Numbered from the stretch's first letter, positions 32,098 to 41,754 are shown. The stretch: 64,000 nucleotides of DNA from CAVSVP01 sp963731125 (GCA_963731125.1 CAVSVP010000020.1:1-64000); one strand, 5' to 3'. Translations and numbers: made by a program. The notes: generated by a model not told the origin, from the sequence alone.

Positions 32098-32784
32098 CTA
32101 CGATCCGAGCTGAACAGCATCTGAGGTTGCCTCGCTCTTGTTCGGGTACTGACAAAGATCCCGGATAATGCAGCTGGCACAACGAGGCCTGCGCGCGATA
32201 CAGACATAGCGGCCATGCAGCACTAACCAGTGATGTGCATTGCGTCTGAACTCCTCCGGCACCACCGCAAGCAGTTTTCTCTCTACCTCCAGAACCGTCT
32301 TGCCGGGCGCCAGCCCCGTACGGTTAGCGACTCGGAAAATATGGGTGTCTACCGCAATGGCGGGTTCTCCAAAGGCGGTGTTAAGAACGACGCTGGCCGT
32401 TTTGCGGCCTACCCCCGGCAACGCCTCCAGCGCCTTACGCTCCCGCGGAACTTGTCCGTGATGCCGTTGCAACAGGAGAGCACAGGTTTTTATGAGATTG
32501 GCGGCCTTGGTTTTATGAAGACCGATGGTGTTAATGAATTTTAGCAGCTCTGCTTCGCCCAAAGCCAGCATGGTTTCCGGTGTGTTGGCCACGGCGAATA
32601 ATCGGGCTGTCGCTGCATTCACGCTCTTATCGGTGGCCTGAGCCGAGAGCATAACAGATACCAGCAACTCGAAGGGATTACTGTGCTGCAGCTCCGTCAT
32701 CGGCTGCGGATTGGCAACGCTGAAACGCATAAAAATTTCCCGGCATTGCTGCGCGTTGATCAGGCTTTTGTCCAAGTCATCCAC
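32098..32784 (-). CDS. nth: Endonuclease III
   Basis: Nth is a base-excision glycosylase/AP lyase for oxidised pyrimidines. It has the helix-hairpin-helix LPGVGRKTASVVLN with the catalytic Lys, the Asp in VDTHIFRVANR, and the iron-sulphur motif CIARRPRCASCIIRDLC (C-X6-C-X2-C-X5-C). At 228 residues it is slightly longer than E. coli Nth because of short N- and C-terminal tails. It follows rnfE by 8 bp, the conserved rnf-nth linkage. Confidence 0.96.
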   Translation of the reverse strand: MDDLDKSLINAQQCREIFMRFSVANPQPMTELQHSNPFELLVSVMLSAQATDKSVNAATARLFAVANTPETMLALGEAELLKFINTIGLHKTKAANLIKTCALLLQRHHGQVPRERKALEALPGVGRKTASVVLNTAFGEPAIAVDTHIFRVANRTGLAPGKTVLEVERKLLAVVPEEFRRNAHHWLVLHGRYVCIARRPRCASCIIRDLCQYPNKSEATSDAVQLGS

Positions 32785-32792
32785 GCTCCTGC

Positions 32793-33479
32793 CTATGCCT
32801 TAGCGGTGCGTAGCGCCACTTCCTTTTGCGCAGCTCGACGCTGGGCATGCCCATCGATAACATTTTTGAGGGCAATCAATAAACCTAAACCGATAAAAGC
32901 TCCGGGCGGCAAAATAGCCAGCAAAAAACCACGATAGTCGTCGATCACCTGGAGCGTCATGCCGTGAGCGGCGTCGCCGAACATTAAATGCGCTTGGCTA
33001 AATAGCGTACCCTGACCGAGCAGTTCCCGCAATCCACCCAACAGGACCAATGCCAAAGTAAACCCCACGCCCATCGCAAGCCCATCCAACGCCGCTTGGG
33101 GAATGCTATGTTTAGAGGCAAATGCTTCGGCGCGTCCGATGATGGCACAATTGGTGACAATTAATGGGATGAAAATACCCAGAACATTATACAGGCCGTG
33201 CCAGAAAGCATTCATCGCCAACTCAACGGCGGTCACAAAAGAAGCAATGATCAAGACAAAGACGGGAATTCGTACCTCTGGTCTGACCAAATGCCGAATG
33301 GCGGATACCGTTACATTGGAGGCTAATAACACTAGCGTGGTCGCCAGCCCCAAACCTAACGCATTGATCACCGTATTGGAAACGGCAAGCAGCGGACACA
33401 AACCCAACAACTGGACAAACCCTACATTATTATGCCATAACCCGTCGCGAACGAGCTGAAAATGATTCACTGTGTTCAC
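32793..33479 (-). CDS. rnfE: Rnf electron transport complex subunit E
   Basis: RnfE is a six-helix inner-membrane subunit of the ion-pumping ferredoxin:NAD oxidoreductase. Family features include NNVGFVQLLGLCPLLAVSN at the N-terminus and VTNCAIIGRAEAFASK. The 228-residue length fits. It overlaps rnfG by four bases and precedes nth. It is paralogous to RnfA in this cluster. Confidence 0.95.
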   Translation of the reverse strand: MNTVNHFQLVRDGLWHNNVGFVQLLGLCPLLAVSNTVINALGLGLATTLVLLASNVTVSAIRHLVRPEVRIPVFVLIIASFVTAVELAMNAFWHGLYNVLGIFIPLIVTNCAIIGRAEAFASKHSIPQAALDGLAMGVGFTLALVLLGGLRELLGQGTLFSQAHLMFGDAAHGMTLQVIDDYRGFLLAILPPGAFIGLGLLIALKNVIDGHAQRRAAQKEVALRTAKA

Positions 33480-34123
33480 AGTGCTTCTCCCGATGTGGTA
33501 CGTTTGGGACGCAAAATTTGCTGCCGATGGCTCTGAAAATAACCCAGAAAACGCCGAATTGCCTTAACTACCGCCCGGGGGGTAATCGTAGCTCCGGTGA
33601 ACTGATCAAAGGCTCCGCCGTCTTTCTTCACCGCCCAGTCCTTTAGCTTAGGATTAGTCAAGGATTTACCGGCAAAAGCGTATATCCAATCGGAACGGGC
33701 TGTCTCGATGGCATCGCCTAAGCCCGGCGTTTCCTGGTGCGCTAGAACCCGTGCCCCCGCCAAGGTGCCGTCTGCGTACACGCCGACCAGCAATTTGATT
33801 GGACCGCTATACCCATCCGGAGCGCTTAGCGTAGCAAGTACGGCTACCGGCTGACCGTTTTGATAGGCTCGATATACGGTAATGGGTTCCTGAGTGCCAA
33901 AGAAAGCCGGATCGTTGATGTCAATGCTGTCTTTCGCTAGGGCATTGTCGTAGCGATCTTCTGGTACCAGGGCATGCAAATTGGCGAGTAATGCAGCTCG
34001 CTCGTTGGCTGCGATAATGTCTTTAGTATGGGTGTAAGTAAATACCACCAAGCCGCCGCCGAAAACGGCAAAACTTGTCAAAATAGCAGCAGCGACAAAC
34101 ATGTTACGGACGATAGGACTCAT
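33476..34123 (-). CDS. rnfG: Rnf electron transport complex subunit G
   Basis: RnfG is the periplasmic flavoprotein subunit with one N-terminal membrane anchor (about 8-30). The FMN is bound covalently to the Thr of the TGAT motif seen in DQFTGATITPRAVVKAI. HQETPGLGDAIE is also conserved. At 215 residues it is full length. Normally rnfG follows rnfD directly; here 3.4 kb lies between them, so expression needs another promoter. No clear ribosome-binding site precedes ATG 34123. Confidence 0.94.
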   Translation of the reverse strand: MSPIVRNMFVAAAILTSFAVFGGGLVVFTYTHTKDIIAANERAALLANLHALVPEDRYDNALAKDSIDINDPAFFGTQEPITVYRAYQNGQPVAVLATLSAPDGYSGPIKLLVGVYADGTLAGARVLAHQETPGLGDAIETARSDWIYAFAGKSLTNPKLKDWAVKKDGGAFDQFTGATITPRAVVKAIRRFLGYFQSHRQQILRPKRTTSGEAL

Positions 34124-34265
34124 TGCAGCAATGCTAAGTTTAAAACCTTTCTTCGTAAGTTCTCAATAAAGCGGGGCAGGCAACCCTTGGTGTCCTTGAA
34201 ATAAATGACCAACCCATTGATGGCTTCGGTTGAAATATGGCGTATAACGCCCATTAATGTAAAGC

Positions 34266-34925
34266 CTAACCCTGTGGCGCTCGATAAGGACTGACCCTGT
34301 GGCTCTCAACCACCCTGTCAACCTTAAGGATCCAGCCGGCCTCACCGGGAACGAGCTTGTGTTGAAGCTGCCGAATGCCCCCGGTGGGACTGGCGTTGAT
34401 GTCGGTGTCACGGTAAATGGGAAACCGCTGGACGAGAACACCCTCGACCACGGCGAAGTCATCATGTCCCATATAACCTTGTGAAAGCGTCTTGTCCTGG
34501 GTAACGGGAGGCAGGTGGATTTCGCTGAGCAATTTACGCTGGTTTGCCGAATACGCTACTAATGAGCCGTACGACCCACTACCTGCCGAAGTAACATAGA
34601 CATAAATCTCGGGGGATCCGTCCGAGTTGATATCTGCCACCTCGGCACCCGTGACAATGCCGTTGATCCTCCGCACGACCGGCGAATTATCGATTTCGAG
34701 GCCGGCCGGTACGATGTGAAGCGTGTTGACCGAGCCGTTATTTGCACTTGTGACATGAAATCGGATGCCCTGCAATTCAAGTGTCCTGTCGAAAGACGCA
34801 CCGGTCGCGGGCGCCTCCGATGCTGCTGCGGCTGTCTTGCCCCCACCCGCAATGTCCACCTCGGCCGAAGCGAGTGTGGTTCCGAGCAGCAAACCAGACA
34901 GCACGCATGCAAGCAATGCTTGCAT
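34266..34925 (-). CDS. PliI-like periplasmic inhibitor of I-type lysozyme
   Basis: The protein (219 residues from ATG 34925, which has GGAGGAGA upstream) starts with a signal peptide (LLACVLSGLLLGTTLASA). The mature part has AEVADINSDGSPEIYVYV, SAGSGSYGSLVAY and GYMGHDDFAVVEGVLVQRFPIY, a pattern I associate with PliI-family lysozyme inhibitors. Such proteins protect the cell wall in contact with invertebrate-type lysozymes. It is a newcomer between rnfD and rnfG. The inhibitor assignment comes from motif memory and needs a profile search. Confidence 0.6.
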   Translation of the reverse strand: MQALLACVLSGLLLGTTLASAEVDIAGGGKTAAAASEAPATGASFDRTLELQGIRFHVTSANNGSVNTLHIVPAGLEIDNSPVVRRINGIVTGAEVADINSDGSPEIYVYVTSAGSGSYGSLVAYSANQRKLLSEIHLPPVTQDKTLSQGYMGHDDFAVVEGVLVQRFPIYRDTDINASPTGGIRQLQHKLVPGEAGWILKVDRVVESHRVSPYRAPQG

Positions 34926-35050
34926 GAATGATTCTCCTCCCTTCAGGAATAATCCTCCTCTGTTGAAAGATGACAATGCCCAACGCTTCGCATAAACAGT
35001 TGTAATGGAGCACGGCGGAATTGCAATCCGACTTAATGCGATTGTTAGCT

Positions 35051-35236
35051 TTATAACTCACCGAATGGTTCACGCCATGCAACCCCAAGCTCTTTCTTTA
35101 ATGCAATGGTAAGCCGATATGCTTCTTGCTGAAGCTCTTTAAAAGGAAGCTGCTCTTGCTTAACTTCACCATGGGGTATTTCCGTCGCGAAAGCTTGCAT
35201 CGCTTTTTTGACCGACTGCCCTCCCAAGTTCGACAT
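35051..35236 (-). CDS. Hypothetical short protein beside the IS
   Basis: The 61-residue ORF (MSNLGGQSVKKAMQAF...) is rich in charged residues and predicted helix (PFKELQQEAYRLTIALKKELG). I recognise no family. No ribosome-binding site precedes its ATG, and it lies 50 bp from the IS transposase stop codon, so it could be a fragment of a gene cut by the insertion. Confidence 0.3.
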   Translation of the reverse strand: MSNLGGQSVKKAMQAFATEIPHGEVKQEQLPFKELQQEAYRLTIALKKELGVAWREPFGEL

Positions 35237-35286
35237 TAAATTTTATAACTATTTGATTTGACTTGAAACCGTCAAAAAAAATGCCA

Positions 35287-37014
35287 CTACAAGGTCGATT
35301 CGATACGTGCGCGGGTCGGTATCTCCACGTCAATGGCGATGAACAGCTGGCGCAGCGGCGGCGCGATATGCCCGAGGTTGCTGATCCCCTGTCCGGTGAC
35401 CAGCCGGACAGGGTGGTATTGAATGGCCTCTAGGCGCGCTAACACCGTGGCGGGCGATAATTCCAGCGCGGTGTTTCGTAACCGCTGGCGTAACAGACGC
35501 TGGATCACCAGCGCGAGAAAGCAAATCAGGGTATGCGCGCGAATCCGATCGGCGCGGCGGTGATGGACAGGGGCGATGTCGAGCTGACTTTTGAGTACGC
35601 GAAACCCGCGTTCAATATCGGCCAGCGCTTTATCGCGAGCGATGACCTCAGCGGCGTCCCACTCAGGCACATTGGTGACGACAATGAGCTTACCATCGAG
35701 TGCCAACGCCCGTTTGAACGCCGCCACATCCCACCACCAGTTAAACAGCGAACTATCGAGATCGAGCTGCATCAGTCGGCTGGCCCCGACCTCGCTAATC
35801 GCTTGCGCCAGTTGCACGCACGCCCCGTGGTCGCTAAGCCGGCGCCCACGACCCGCCGCGCCGGCCTCTTGGGCATTGAGTTTGCGCTCTAGTGCCCGGG
35901 CTTGTTTGATCACCGGGTTAAGGCGCCGCGCCCGCTGGCGGCGCGCCTGGCGTAGCCGGGTCGGATCGTGCGCCACGATCAAGCGCCGATCGCCGGTGAT
36001 GGGGAGGACGGCAAAGACTTCGCCACCCGCGCGCCGGCTCTGGGCGAGCAACTCGCCGTGGCGATCCACCACCGGTTGGACAAACTCCCCATAACACCGC
36101 GCGGCGACCGCTACGATATATTCCACCGCTTGCCCGTTTGCCAGCCGTAGCCCCTCCAAGACCTCGAGATTATCCAGGGAGAGCATTCCTCGGTCGGCAA
36201 CGAGGATCAGCCGTCGCAACGTAAATCGTTTGAGTAATCGCTCGACAATGCCCCGCACCGTCCCGGCCTCGGCCACATTGCCAGCGAACCCTTCGTGATG
36301 GACCGGCAACCCCGCTGCCGTTTGCACTACCCCCACGGCGTATTGGCGCGCCACGCCGTTGACGTCTTTGGAATGGCCATAAACCCGAAGGTCGTCGTCC
36401 TGCTCGCCGCTACCATGAATCCGCACCGTGGTCATGTCGTAGAACACCACGTCCAGCTCGTCGGCCGCGGCACAATAGCGCTGGAGATGCTGTTCGATTT
36501 CCTCCTTCAAGGGGAGCAACGCATCCATCGCCCGCAGCAGTGGCTGATGGGTGATCCGCTCGCTGCCCGGCCAGTACACCCGCTCCAGCCAGCGCAACAC
36601 CCCGAGCTTGGCACACGGATCACACAGCCGGTTCGTCACCAGTACCCGCACCAGACGCTCAATGTCCACCCGGTAGCCTCGACCGTTCAGTCGGCTTTGC
36701 AACCACCCCCCCAGCCCCAGTTGCTGCCAGAGCTGACACACCGCCCAGAGCGCCCCCACGGTGCGCGCCGGTTCAAACTGCGTATTGTCGTCGGTGACGC
36801 CAGGGACGAGTTCGTCAAGGCCTCCGCGACCGCTGACCTTCAGCAGCCCGTCGATCAGCCCCTTCAGACCATCGTCTTCCAGCAGGCGGTCCAGGCGCCC
36901 TAAACTGGCAATATGGCGCTGACGCACCTGTCCGGTGCCGGCATCGCGGTAGCTTTCCGCAATCTGCAGGTACTGGCGGCGGCCGTTGCTGGTGGTGCGT
37001 AAAAACATGCACAC
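35287..37014 (-). CDS. IS1634-family transposase (second, unrelated copy)
   Basis: This 575-residue DDE transposase has an N-terminal MFLRTTSNGRRQYLQIAESYR, DVVFYDMTTVRIHG with its Asp (about residue 192), LILVADRGMLSLDNLE (about 280), and ADIERGFRVLKSQLDIAPVHHR with the Glu (about 490). This is the layout of IS1634/ISL-type elements. It shares little sequence with the transposase at 68-1786. A strong hairpin with T-tract lies just upstream. The frame is intact. Confidence 0.82.
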   Translation of the reverse strand: MCMFLRTTSNGRRQYLQIAESYRDAGTGQVRQRHIASLGRLDRLLEDDGLKGLIDGLLKVSGRGGLDELVPGVTDDNTQFEPARTVGALWAVCQLWQQLGLGGWLQSRLNGRGYRVDIERLVRVLVTNRLCDPCAKLGVLRWLERVYWPGSERITHQPLLRAMDALLPLKEEIEQHLQRYCAAADELDVVFYDMTTVRIHGSGEQDDDLRVYGHSKDVNGVARQYAVGVVQTAAGLPVHHEGFAGNVAEAGTVRGIVERLLKRFTLRRLILVADRGMLSLDNLEVLEGLRLANGQAVEYIVAVAARCYGEFVQPVVDRHGELLAQSRRAGGEVFAVLPITGDRRLIVAHDPTRLRQARRQRARRLNPVIKQARALERKLNAQEAGAAGRGRRLSDHGACVQLAQAISEVGASRLMQLDLDSSLFNWWWDVAAFKRALALDGKLIVVTNVPEWDAAEVIARDKALADIERGFRVLKSQLDIAPVHHRRADRIRAHTLICFLALVIQRLLRQRLRNTALELSPATVLARLEAIQYHPVRLVTGQGISNLGHIAPPLRQLFIAIDVEIPTRARIESTL

Positions 37015-37028
37015 ACAATAAACCTTGA

Positions 37029-37053
37029 AAAAGCCGCTGTAAAGCGGCTTTTA
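37029..37053 (-). terminator. Terminator-like hairpin upstream of the IS transposase
   Basis: AAAAGCCGCT and AGCGGCTTTT form a perfect 10-bp stem with a 4-base loop. On the minus strand it is followed by TTTTTC. Transcription coming from rnfD would meet it before the IS, 15 bases from the transposase start. The remainder of 37054-37574 shows no supported gene. Confidence 0.6.
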
Positions 37054-37574
37054 AGGAAAAAGTGTGCCACTACAAAATTAGGGCTTGGAAAAAAGCGTAA
37101 TTCACTGAATTGATAAACAATTCCGACTTTATCTTAGCGTCTAGACCCGCGTCAATGTCGAATTGGGTGCCCTTCGACCAAACTTAACCTCCCAAAAAAC
37201 AGCTTCCAATATCTTGTGCGAGCTGCAACGAACTTTTCAATTGAGTCAGTGGTGGCCATTGTGGATGCAGCGTCGCTCGTTTCCAAGAACAACGTCAACT
37301 TTGCATTCCAGAACTGAGAATAGAACCCTTTTCTTTCGTGTCTGTGTATGGGTGGTATGCCCAAATGGCGGCAATCAAAGCACCAAAGAGAGTTAAGGCT
37401 TTGATTACCAGTTCAGCTTTTTTGTATGTGTCAAGTTCCATGGGTATTTTCTGACAGAGCTAACACTGTGGTGAATTCCGATACAGAAAGAGTCGGATTA
37501 TAATGCTGTCCAAGAGGTAATTGACCCTTTGTTAGCTCCGAACCCAAGAGAGACCCGGCAAACCCGAGGCAAAG

Positions 37575-38594
37575 TTAACGTGCCCCAAAAACCCGTGGTT
37601 GCGTATAAGCATCAATCGTCGGAGCCGTGATATTCATTAGTAACACGGCAAAAGCCATGCCGTCCGGATAACCACCGAAGCTACGGATGAGGTAAGTCAA
37701 GACGCCGATGCCGGCACCATAGAGCAACCGTCCGCGGGATGTGGTACTGGCGGAAACGGGATCGGTGGCGATAAAAAATGCCCCGAAAATGGCAGAGAAG
37801 CTAAAGACGTGAAACCAAGGCGAAGCATAGGCTTGGGGATTCAGGGCGTAGAAAAACCCGGCGCTAAGCGTTAAGCTCGCCAGCACAGCAGCAGAGATCT
37901 GCCAGACTGCCGTGCGGGTATAAACCAACCATAGCCCCCCTGCCAGGAAAGCCAGGCTTACCCATTCCCAGCCCTGTCCAGCAATGCCGCCTAGCAGAGT
38001 CGGACTACCGTGAATTTCCATCATGGACAGACCCTGACTCAACTGAGTCTTCACGCTATCCAGAGGAGTGGCTCCACTCAGTGCATCCCAGGTCAATCCG
38101 TCGGGCAGTTGACCCCAGAGGATAACCCGCCCGGTATCGGTAAAACCGAGGTTAAGATCACTGCTCGGCCAGGTGCTCATTTCCAGAGGAAAGGAAATCA
38201 GCAGCACCACATACCCTACCATCGCCGGATTAAAGGGGTTATAACCCAGGCCGCCGTAGAGATGCTTGGCGATGATAACGGCAAAGGCAACTCCCAGCGC
38301 TGTTAGCCACCAGGGTGCCAGCGCGGGCAAGGCAACCGCTAACAGCCAGGCCGTGACCAATGCACTGCAATCACCGAGATAGCGACCCATAGGCCTGCCT
38401 CGAGCGGCTAGCATGATGGCTTCGGCGGCGATAGCCACCACGCTGGCGATACCAATATGCAGCAGTACCCCCCAGCCAAACAACCAGACCAGCGCACCAA
38501 TCCCGGGGATCATGGCATAGAGCACCCGCCGCATGATCCGCGAGACACCGGTACCCACAAAAATATGGGGAGAGGTTACCGGGCTAAACTGCAT
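37575..38594 (-). CDS. rnfD: Rnf electron transport complex subunit D
   Basis: RnfD is a multi-pass membrane subunit with a covalently bound FMN. The flavinylation motif SGAT is in DALSGATPLDSVKTQL (about residue 174). Other conserved pieces are SPHIFVGTGVSRIM, LGYNPFNPAMVGYV and GRLLYGAGIGVLTYLIRSFGGYPDGMAFA. The length of 339 is normal. It is the last rnf gene upstream of the 3.4-kb insertion; rnfC lies 6 bp upstream. Confidence 0.95.
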   Translation of the reverse strand: MQFSPVTSPHIFVGTGVSRIMRRVLYAMIPGIGALVWLFGWGVLLHIGIASVVAIAAEAIMLAARGRPMGRYLGDCSALVTAWLLAVALPALAPWWLTALGVAFAVIIAKHLYGGLGYNPFNPAMVGYVVLLISFPLEMSTWPSSDLNLGFTDTGRVILWGQLPDGLTWDALSGATPLDSVKTQLSQGLSMMEIHGSPTLLGGIAGQGWEWVSLAFLAGGLWLVYTRTAVWQISAAVLASLTLSAGFFYALNPQAYASPWFHVFSFSAIFGAFFIATDPVSASTTSRGRLLYGAGIGVLTYLIRSFGGYPDGMAFAVLLMNITAPTIDAYTQPRVFGAR

Positions 38595-38600
38595 GTAGGC

Positions 38601-40343
38601 TCAACCATCGGGTTCTTGGGCATCTGCGGTTGTCCTGGCTGGTGAAACTGTTTTGCGCTGCGGCGCAATCGGTGTCTCCACGGTTTCCGACCCTTGCTCC
38701 ATGGCCGGTGTTGACACGGCACTTTTCGCTGCTCCCGGAGGTTCCTGCCGACCATGGGCCAACGGCGTTTCAGTAACGCCTTTCTGGACTGCTTTCTTAG
38801 CCTTGGCTCTCGCCACGGCAGCCTCTATCGCCGCTTTTTTTGGATCTGCTTTGCCAGGCGTGGCGGTTTCCTTGTGTAAAACCGCTTTACGCTTGCGTAA
38901 AGCGGTCTCCTTCTCCTGTTTTTCGCGGGCGATCCGGGCCAGATGAAATTCATGGCGTTGGCGCGCAATATCGGCTTTTTGTTTATCCCGCTCCTGTGCC
39001 CAGAGCTCGGTTTTGGCAAAGCGGTAATACTGAATGAGAGGGATATGGCTGGGGCATACTGCAGCGCAACAACCGCACTCAATACAATCGAACAGGTGAT
39101 AATCCTGCACCTTGTCAAGGTCTTTTGCCTTGGCATACCAATAGAGTTGTTGCGGCAAGAGATTCGCTGGGCACACCTCGGCGCAAGCACCGCAGCGGAT
39201 GCAGGGCATGGCCGGCGCCGGCGGCGCGATTTCCGCCGCACTGGCGGCGAGAATGCAGTTGCCCCCCTTAACCACGGGCACCGCGTCGCTATGCAGCGCA
39301 AAACCCATCATCGGCCCGCCCATCACCAAGCGCTCGACGCGATCCGTATAGCCGCCGCATTGTTCAATCAGGTGACTGACCGGGGTACCCAGCAGCACCT
39401 CCAGTACTTGAGGGTCCTGTACGCCTTTGCCGGTGACGGTAAGATAGCGGGAGAGCAGCGGGCGGCCTTCCATCACCGCGGCAAAGACCGCAGCAGCGGT
39501 ACCCACGTTATGGCAGACGACACCGATTTCAGCGGGAATCCCGTGGCTTGGCACCTCGCGGCCCGTCAACACACGAATCAGCTGTTTTTCACCACCGGCC
39601 GGGTAAATAGTGGGTATTTTCTGAATGATAATACCGGCGGCCTCGCTGCCAAAGCCTGCTAACGCCGTCGTTAACGCTTGATAAGCCTCTGGTTTATTAT
39701 CTTCCAAACCGATAATGGCATCGCTGACCTGGAGTGCATGGCGCATGATCAATAACCCGCCGATAATTTCCCGGGCGCGCTCGCGCATTAGCATATCATC
39801 ACAGGTGATATAAGGTTCGCATTCGGCACCGTTGAGAATCAGCAGGTGAATGCGCACATTGGGGCCTGGATTGAGTTTAACGGCGGTTGGAAAAGCCGCA
39901 CCGCCCAATCCGACGATACCCGCTTCGCGCACTCGCTGGCGTAGAGCAGCAGGATCCATGGCAAGATAATTCGCCATAGGAGGAGGCAGTTCACACCATT
40001 CATCCAGGCCGTCTGTCTTCAACACCATACAGAGTGCAGACAAACCCGAGGGGTGAGCCACCGGACGCTCCTCAAGTGCCGTCACCGTGCCGGAACTCGG
40101 AGCATGCACGGCAGCGCTGATATAACCATCGGTCGAGGCCAGAAGCTGGCCTTTCCGCACTCGTTCCCCTACCCTAACCAGAGCCTTCGCGGTGGTGCCG
40201 ATATGTTGTTGTAAAGGCAGAATTAGCTCCTGCGGCAACTGAGCACGCACAACAGCCTGCTGAGTCGAGTCTGCTTTATGATCGTCTAGCTGTAATCCTC
40301 CGCTAAATTTCCAGAGCTTGGAGAGATGGTATGCAATTGACAT
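38601..40343 (-). CDS. rnfC: Rnf electron transport complex subunit C
   Basis: RnfC is the peripheral NADH/FMN and iron-sulphur subunit. It contains the Gly-rich flavin/NADH site GIVGLGGAAFPTAVKL, and two ferredoxin-like clusters CIRCGACAEVCP and CIECGCCAAVCPSH (about residues 372-420). The last 130 residues are Ala/Lys/Glu-rich, as in many gammaproteobacterial RnfC. The length of 580 is within the usual range. A 119-bp gap separates it from rnfB, longer than the usual near-overlap, with only a short GACGA/TCGTC hairpin in it. Confidence 0.95.
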   Translation of the reverse strand: MSIAYHLSKLWKFSGGLQLDDHKADSTQQAVVRAQLPQELILPLQQHIGTTAKALVRVGERVRKGQLLASTDGYISAAVHAPSSGTVTALEERPVAHPSGLSALCMVLKTDGLDEWCELPPPMANYLAMDPAALRQRVREAGIVGLGGAAFPTAVKLNPGPNVRIHLLILNGAECEPYITCDDMLMRERAREIIGGLLIMRHALQVSDAIIGLEDNKPEAYQALTTALAGFGSEAAGIIIQKIPTIYPAGGEKQLIRVLTGREVPSHGIPAEIGVVCHNVGTAAAVFAAVMEGRPLLSRYLTVTGKGVQDPQVLEVLLGTPVSHLIEQCGGYTDRVERLVMGGPMMGFALHSDAVPVVKGGNCILAASAAEIAPPAPAMPCIRCGACAEVCPANLLPQQLYWYAKAKDLDKVQDYHLFDCIECGCCAAVCPSHIPLIQYYRFAKTELWAQERDKQKADIARQRHEFHLARIAREKQEKETALRKRKAVLHKETATPGKADPKKAAIEAAVARAKAKKAVQKGVTETPLAHGRQEPPGAAKSAVSTPAMEQGSETVETPIAPQRKTVSPARTTADAQEPDG

Positions 40344-40462
40344 GCTTTATGACCGCTGTTATGACCACAGACGACGGTTCATCGTCTAGTGGACCATCTG
40401 TTACTGATGTCCCGGCGAAGGATATGCCCTAGCGTTTATACTTAGAAAAACATTGCGAGAGC

Positions 40463-41059
40463 TTAACTTGCTGGTTGGTGCGTAACCACTTCCCCTGATA
40501 CCTGCGCAGCGCCAGTAAGCACTTTTTGAGGCATTGGGTAAGGCCACTTCCACGTACCTAAGGTCTCTTTGATTGGCTCCATAGTGATGCAAGCCACTGG
40601 GCAGGGCGCTATGCAAAGCTCACAACCTGTGCATTCTTTTTCGATCACTGTATGCATCTGCTTGGCCGCACCCAGAATGGCATCTACCGGACACGCCTGA
40701 ATACACAGGGTACAACCGATGCAGATTTGTTCATCGATACGCGCCACCCTCTTGGGCTTTGCCTCGCCGTGTTCCGGATTCAGGGGTTTAGGATCGCGAC
40801 CCAACAGTTCAGCCAATGCCTGAATAGTCGCCTCGCCCCCGGGCGGACACTGATTGATATCGGCCTCGCCGGCGGCGATGGCCTGCGCATACGGTCGACA
40901 GCCGGGAAAACTACATTGTCCACATTGTGTTTGAGGCAATAATGCATCAACACGCTCTACAATAGGATCCCCTTCCACCCGAAAACGTACCGCGGTAAAT
41001 CCCAGCAGCAAACCGAATGTGGCCGCTAACGCACTAAGGGCAATAATGGCGATAAGCAT
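40463..41059 (-). CDS. rnfB: Rnf electron transport complex subunit B
   Basis: RnfB is the membrane-anchored ferredoxin-type subunit that passes electrons into the complex. After one N-terminal helix comes the CGQCSFPGCRPYA cluster (about residues 46-60). Two 4Fe-4S ferredoxin motifs follow (CIGCTLCIQACP and CTGCELCIAPCP). The 198-residue length is normal. It follows rnfA by 4 bp. Confidence 0.96.
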   Translation of the reverse strand: MLIAIIALSALAATFGLLLGFTAVRFRVEGDPIVERVDALLPQTQCGQCSFPGCRPYAQAIAAGEADINQCPPGGEATIQALAELLGRDPKPLNPEHGEAKPKRVARIDEQICIGCTLCIQACPVDAILGAAKQMHTVIEKECTGCELCIAPCPVACITMEPIKETLGTWKWPYPMPQKVLTGAAQVSGEVVTHQPAS

Positions 41060-41063
41060 ACTT

Positions 41064-41645
41064 TTATCCTCGAACTAGCCCCGCAAAACCCATAAAGGCC
41101 AATGACATCAAGCCGGCGGTGACTAGGGCAATGGCGGCACCCTGAAAGGGTACCGGTACGTCGGCAACGGCGACACGCTCGCGGATAGCCGCAAACAAAA
41201 TCAGCACCAGGGAAAAACCCACCGCTGCACCAAAACCATATAAAGCCGACTCAATGAAACTGTTTTGTGCTTGGATATTGAGCAATGCTACCCCCAACAC
41301 CGCACAGTTGGTGGTAATCAGCGGCAAAAAAATGCCTAATACTTGATACAACAAGGGACTGGTTCTATGCACCACCATCTCGGTAAACTGCACGACAACG
41401 GCGATGACTAAAATAAATGTAATTGTGCGCAGGTATTCCAAATGAAACGGCACGAGCAAAAATTCATTCGCCAAGTAAGCAGAAACCGACGACAGGGTTA
41501 GTACAAAAGTGGTGGCCAGCCCCATTCCAGCGGCCGTTTCTAACTTTCGCGATACCCCCATAAAAGGGCACAAGCCAAGAAACTTAACTAGCACAAAGTT
41601 GTTGACTAATATCGTGCTGACCAGGATAAGGGCATACTCTTTCAT
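41064..41645 (-). CDS. rnfA: Rnf electron transport complex subunit A
   Basis: RnfA is a six-helix membrane subunit paralogous to RnfE. Typical pieces are NNFVLVKFLGLCPFMGVSRK near the start (in part) and ITTNCAVLGVALLN, whose Cys helps hold the membrane iron-sulphur cluster shared with RnfE. The length of 193 matches. It is the first gene of the rnf operon. Confidence 0.96.
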   Translation of the reverse strand: MKEYALILVSTILVNNFVLVKFLGLCPFMGVSRKLETAAGMGLATTFVLTLSSVSAYLANEFLLVPFHLEYLRTITFILVIAVVVQFTEMVVHRTSPLLYQVLGIFLPLITTNCAVLGVALLNIQAQNSFIESALYGFGAAVGFSLVLILFAAIRERVAVADVPVPFQGAAIALVTAGLMSLAFMGFAGLVRG

Positions 41646-41754
41646 CAGCAGGTCCCATTGCGCTGGATTAGGACTTGCGCAATATGTTTAATTCAGTGAT
41701 TCGTTTTACTACTGGACTTTGGCCATTGTTTACGAATCCGATGCTTAAAGACTC

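Larger units (their letters stand above)
35282..37076 (-). mobile_element. IS1634-like insertion sequence inside the rnf operon
   Basis: One full transposase gene is present. The 11-bp sequence TGCCACTACAA occurs at both edges (35283-35293 and 37066-37076), but in direct orientation, so it is more like a target or end-linked duplication than a terminal inverted repeat. The true ends were not fixed. The element is distinct from the one at the left of the window. Confidence 0.45.

Noticed and set aside
37152..37364. 70-residue ORF on the minus strand
   Set aside because: No ribosome-binding site, no recognisable domain and unusual composition beside an IS edge; probably chance.
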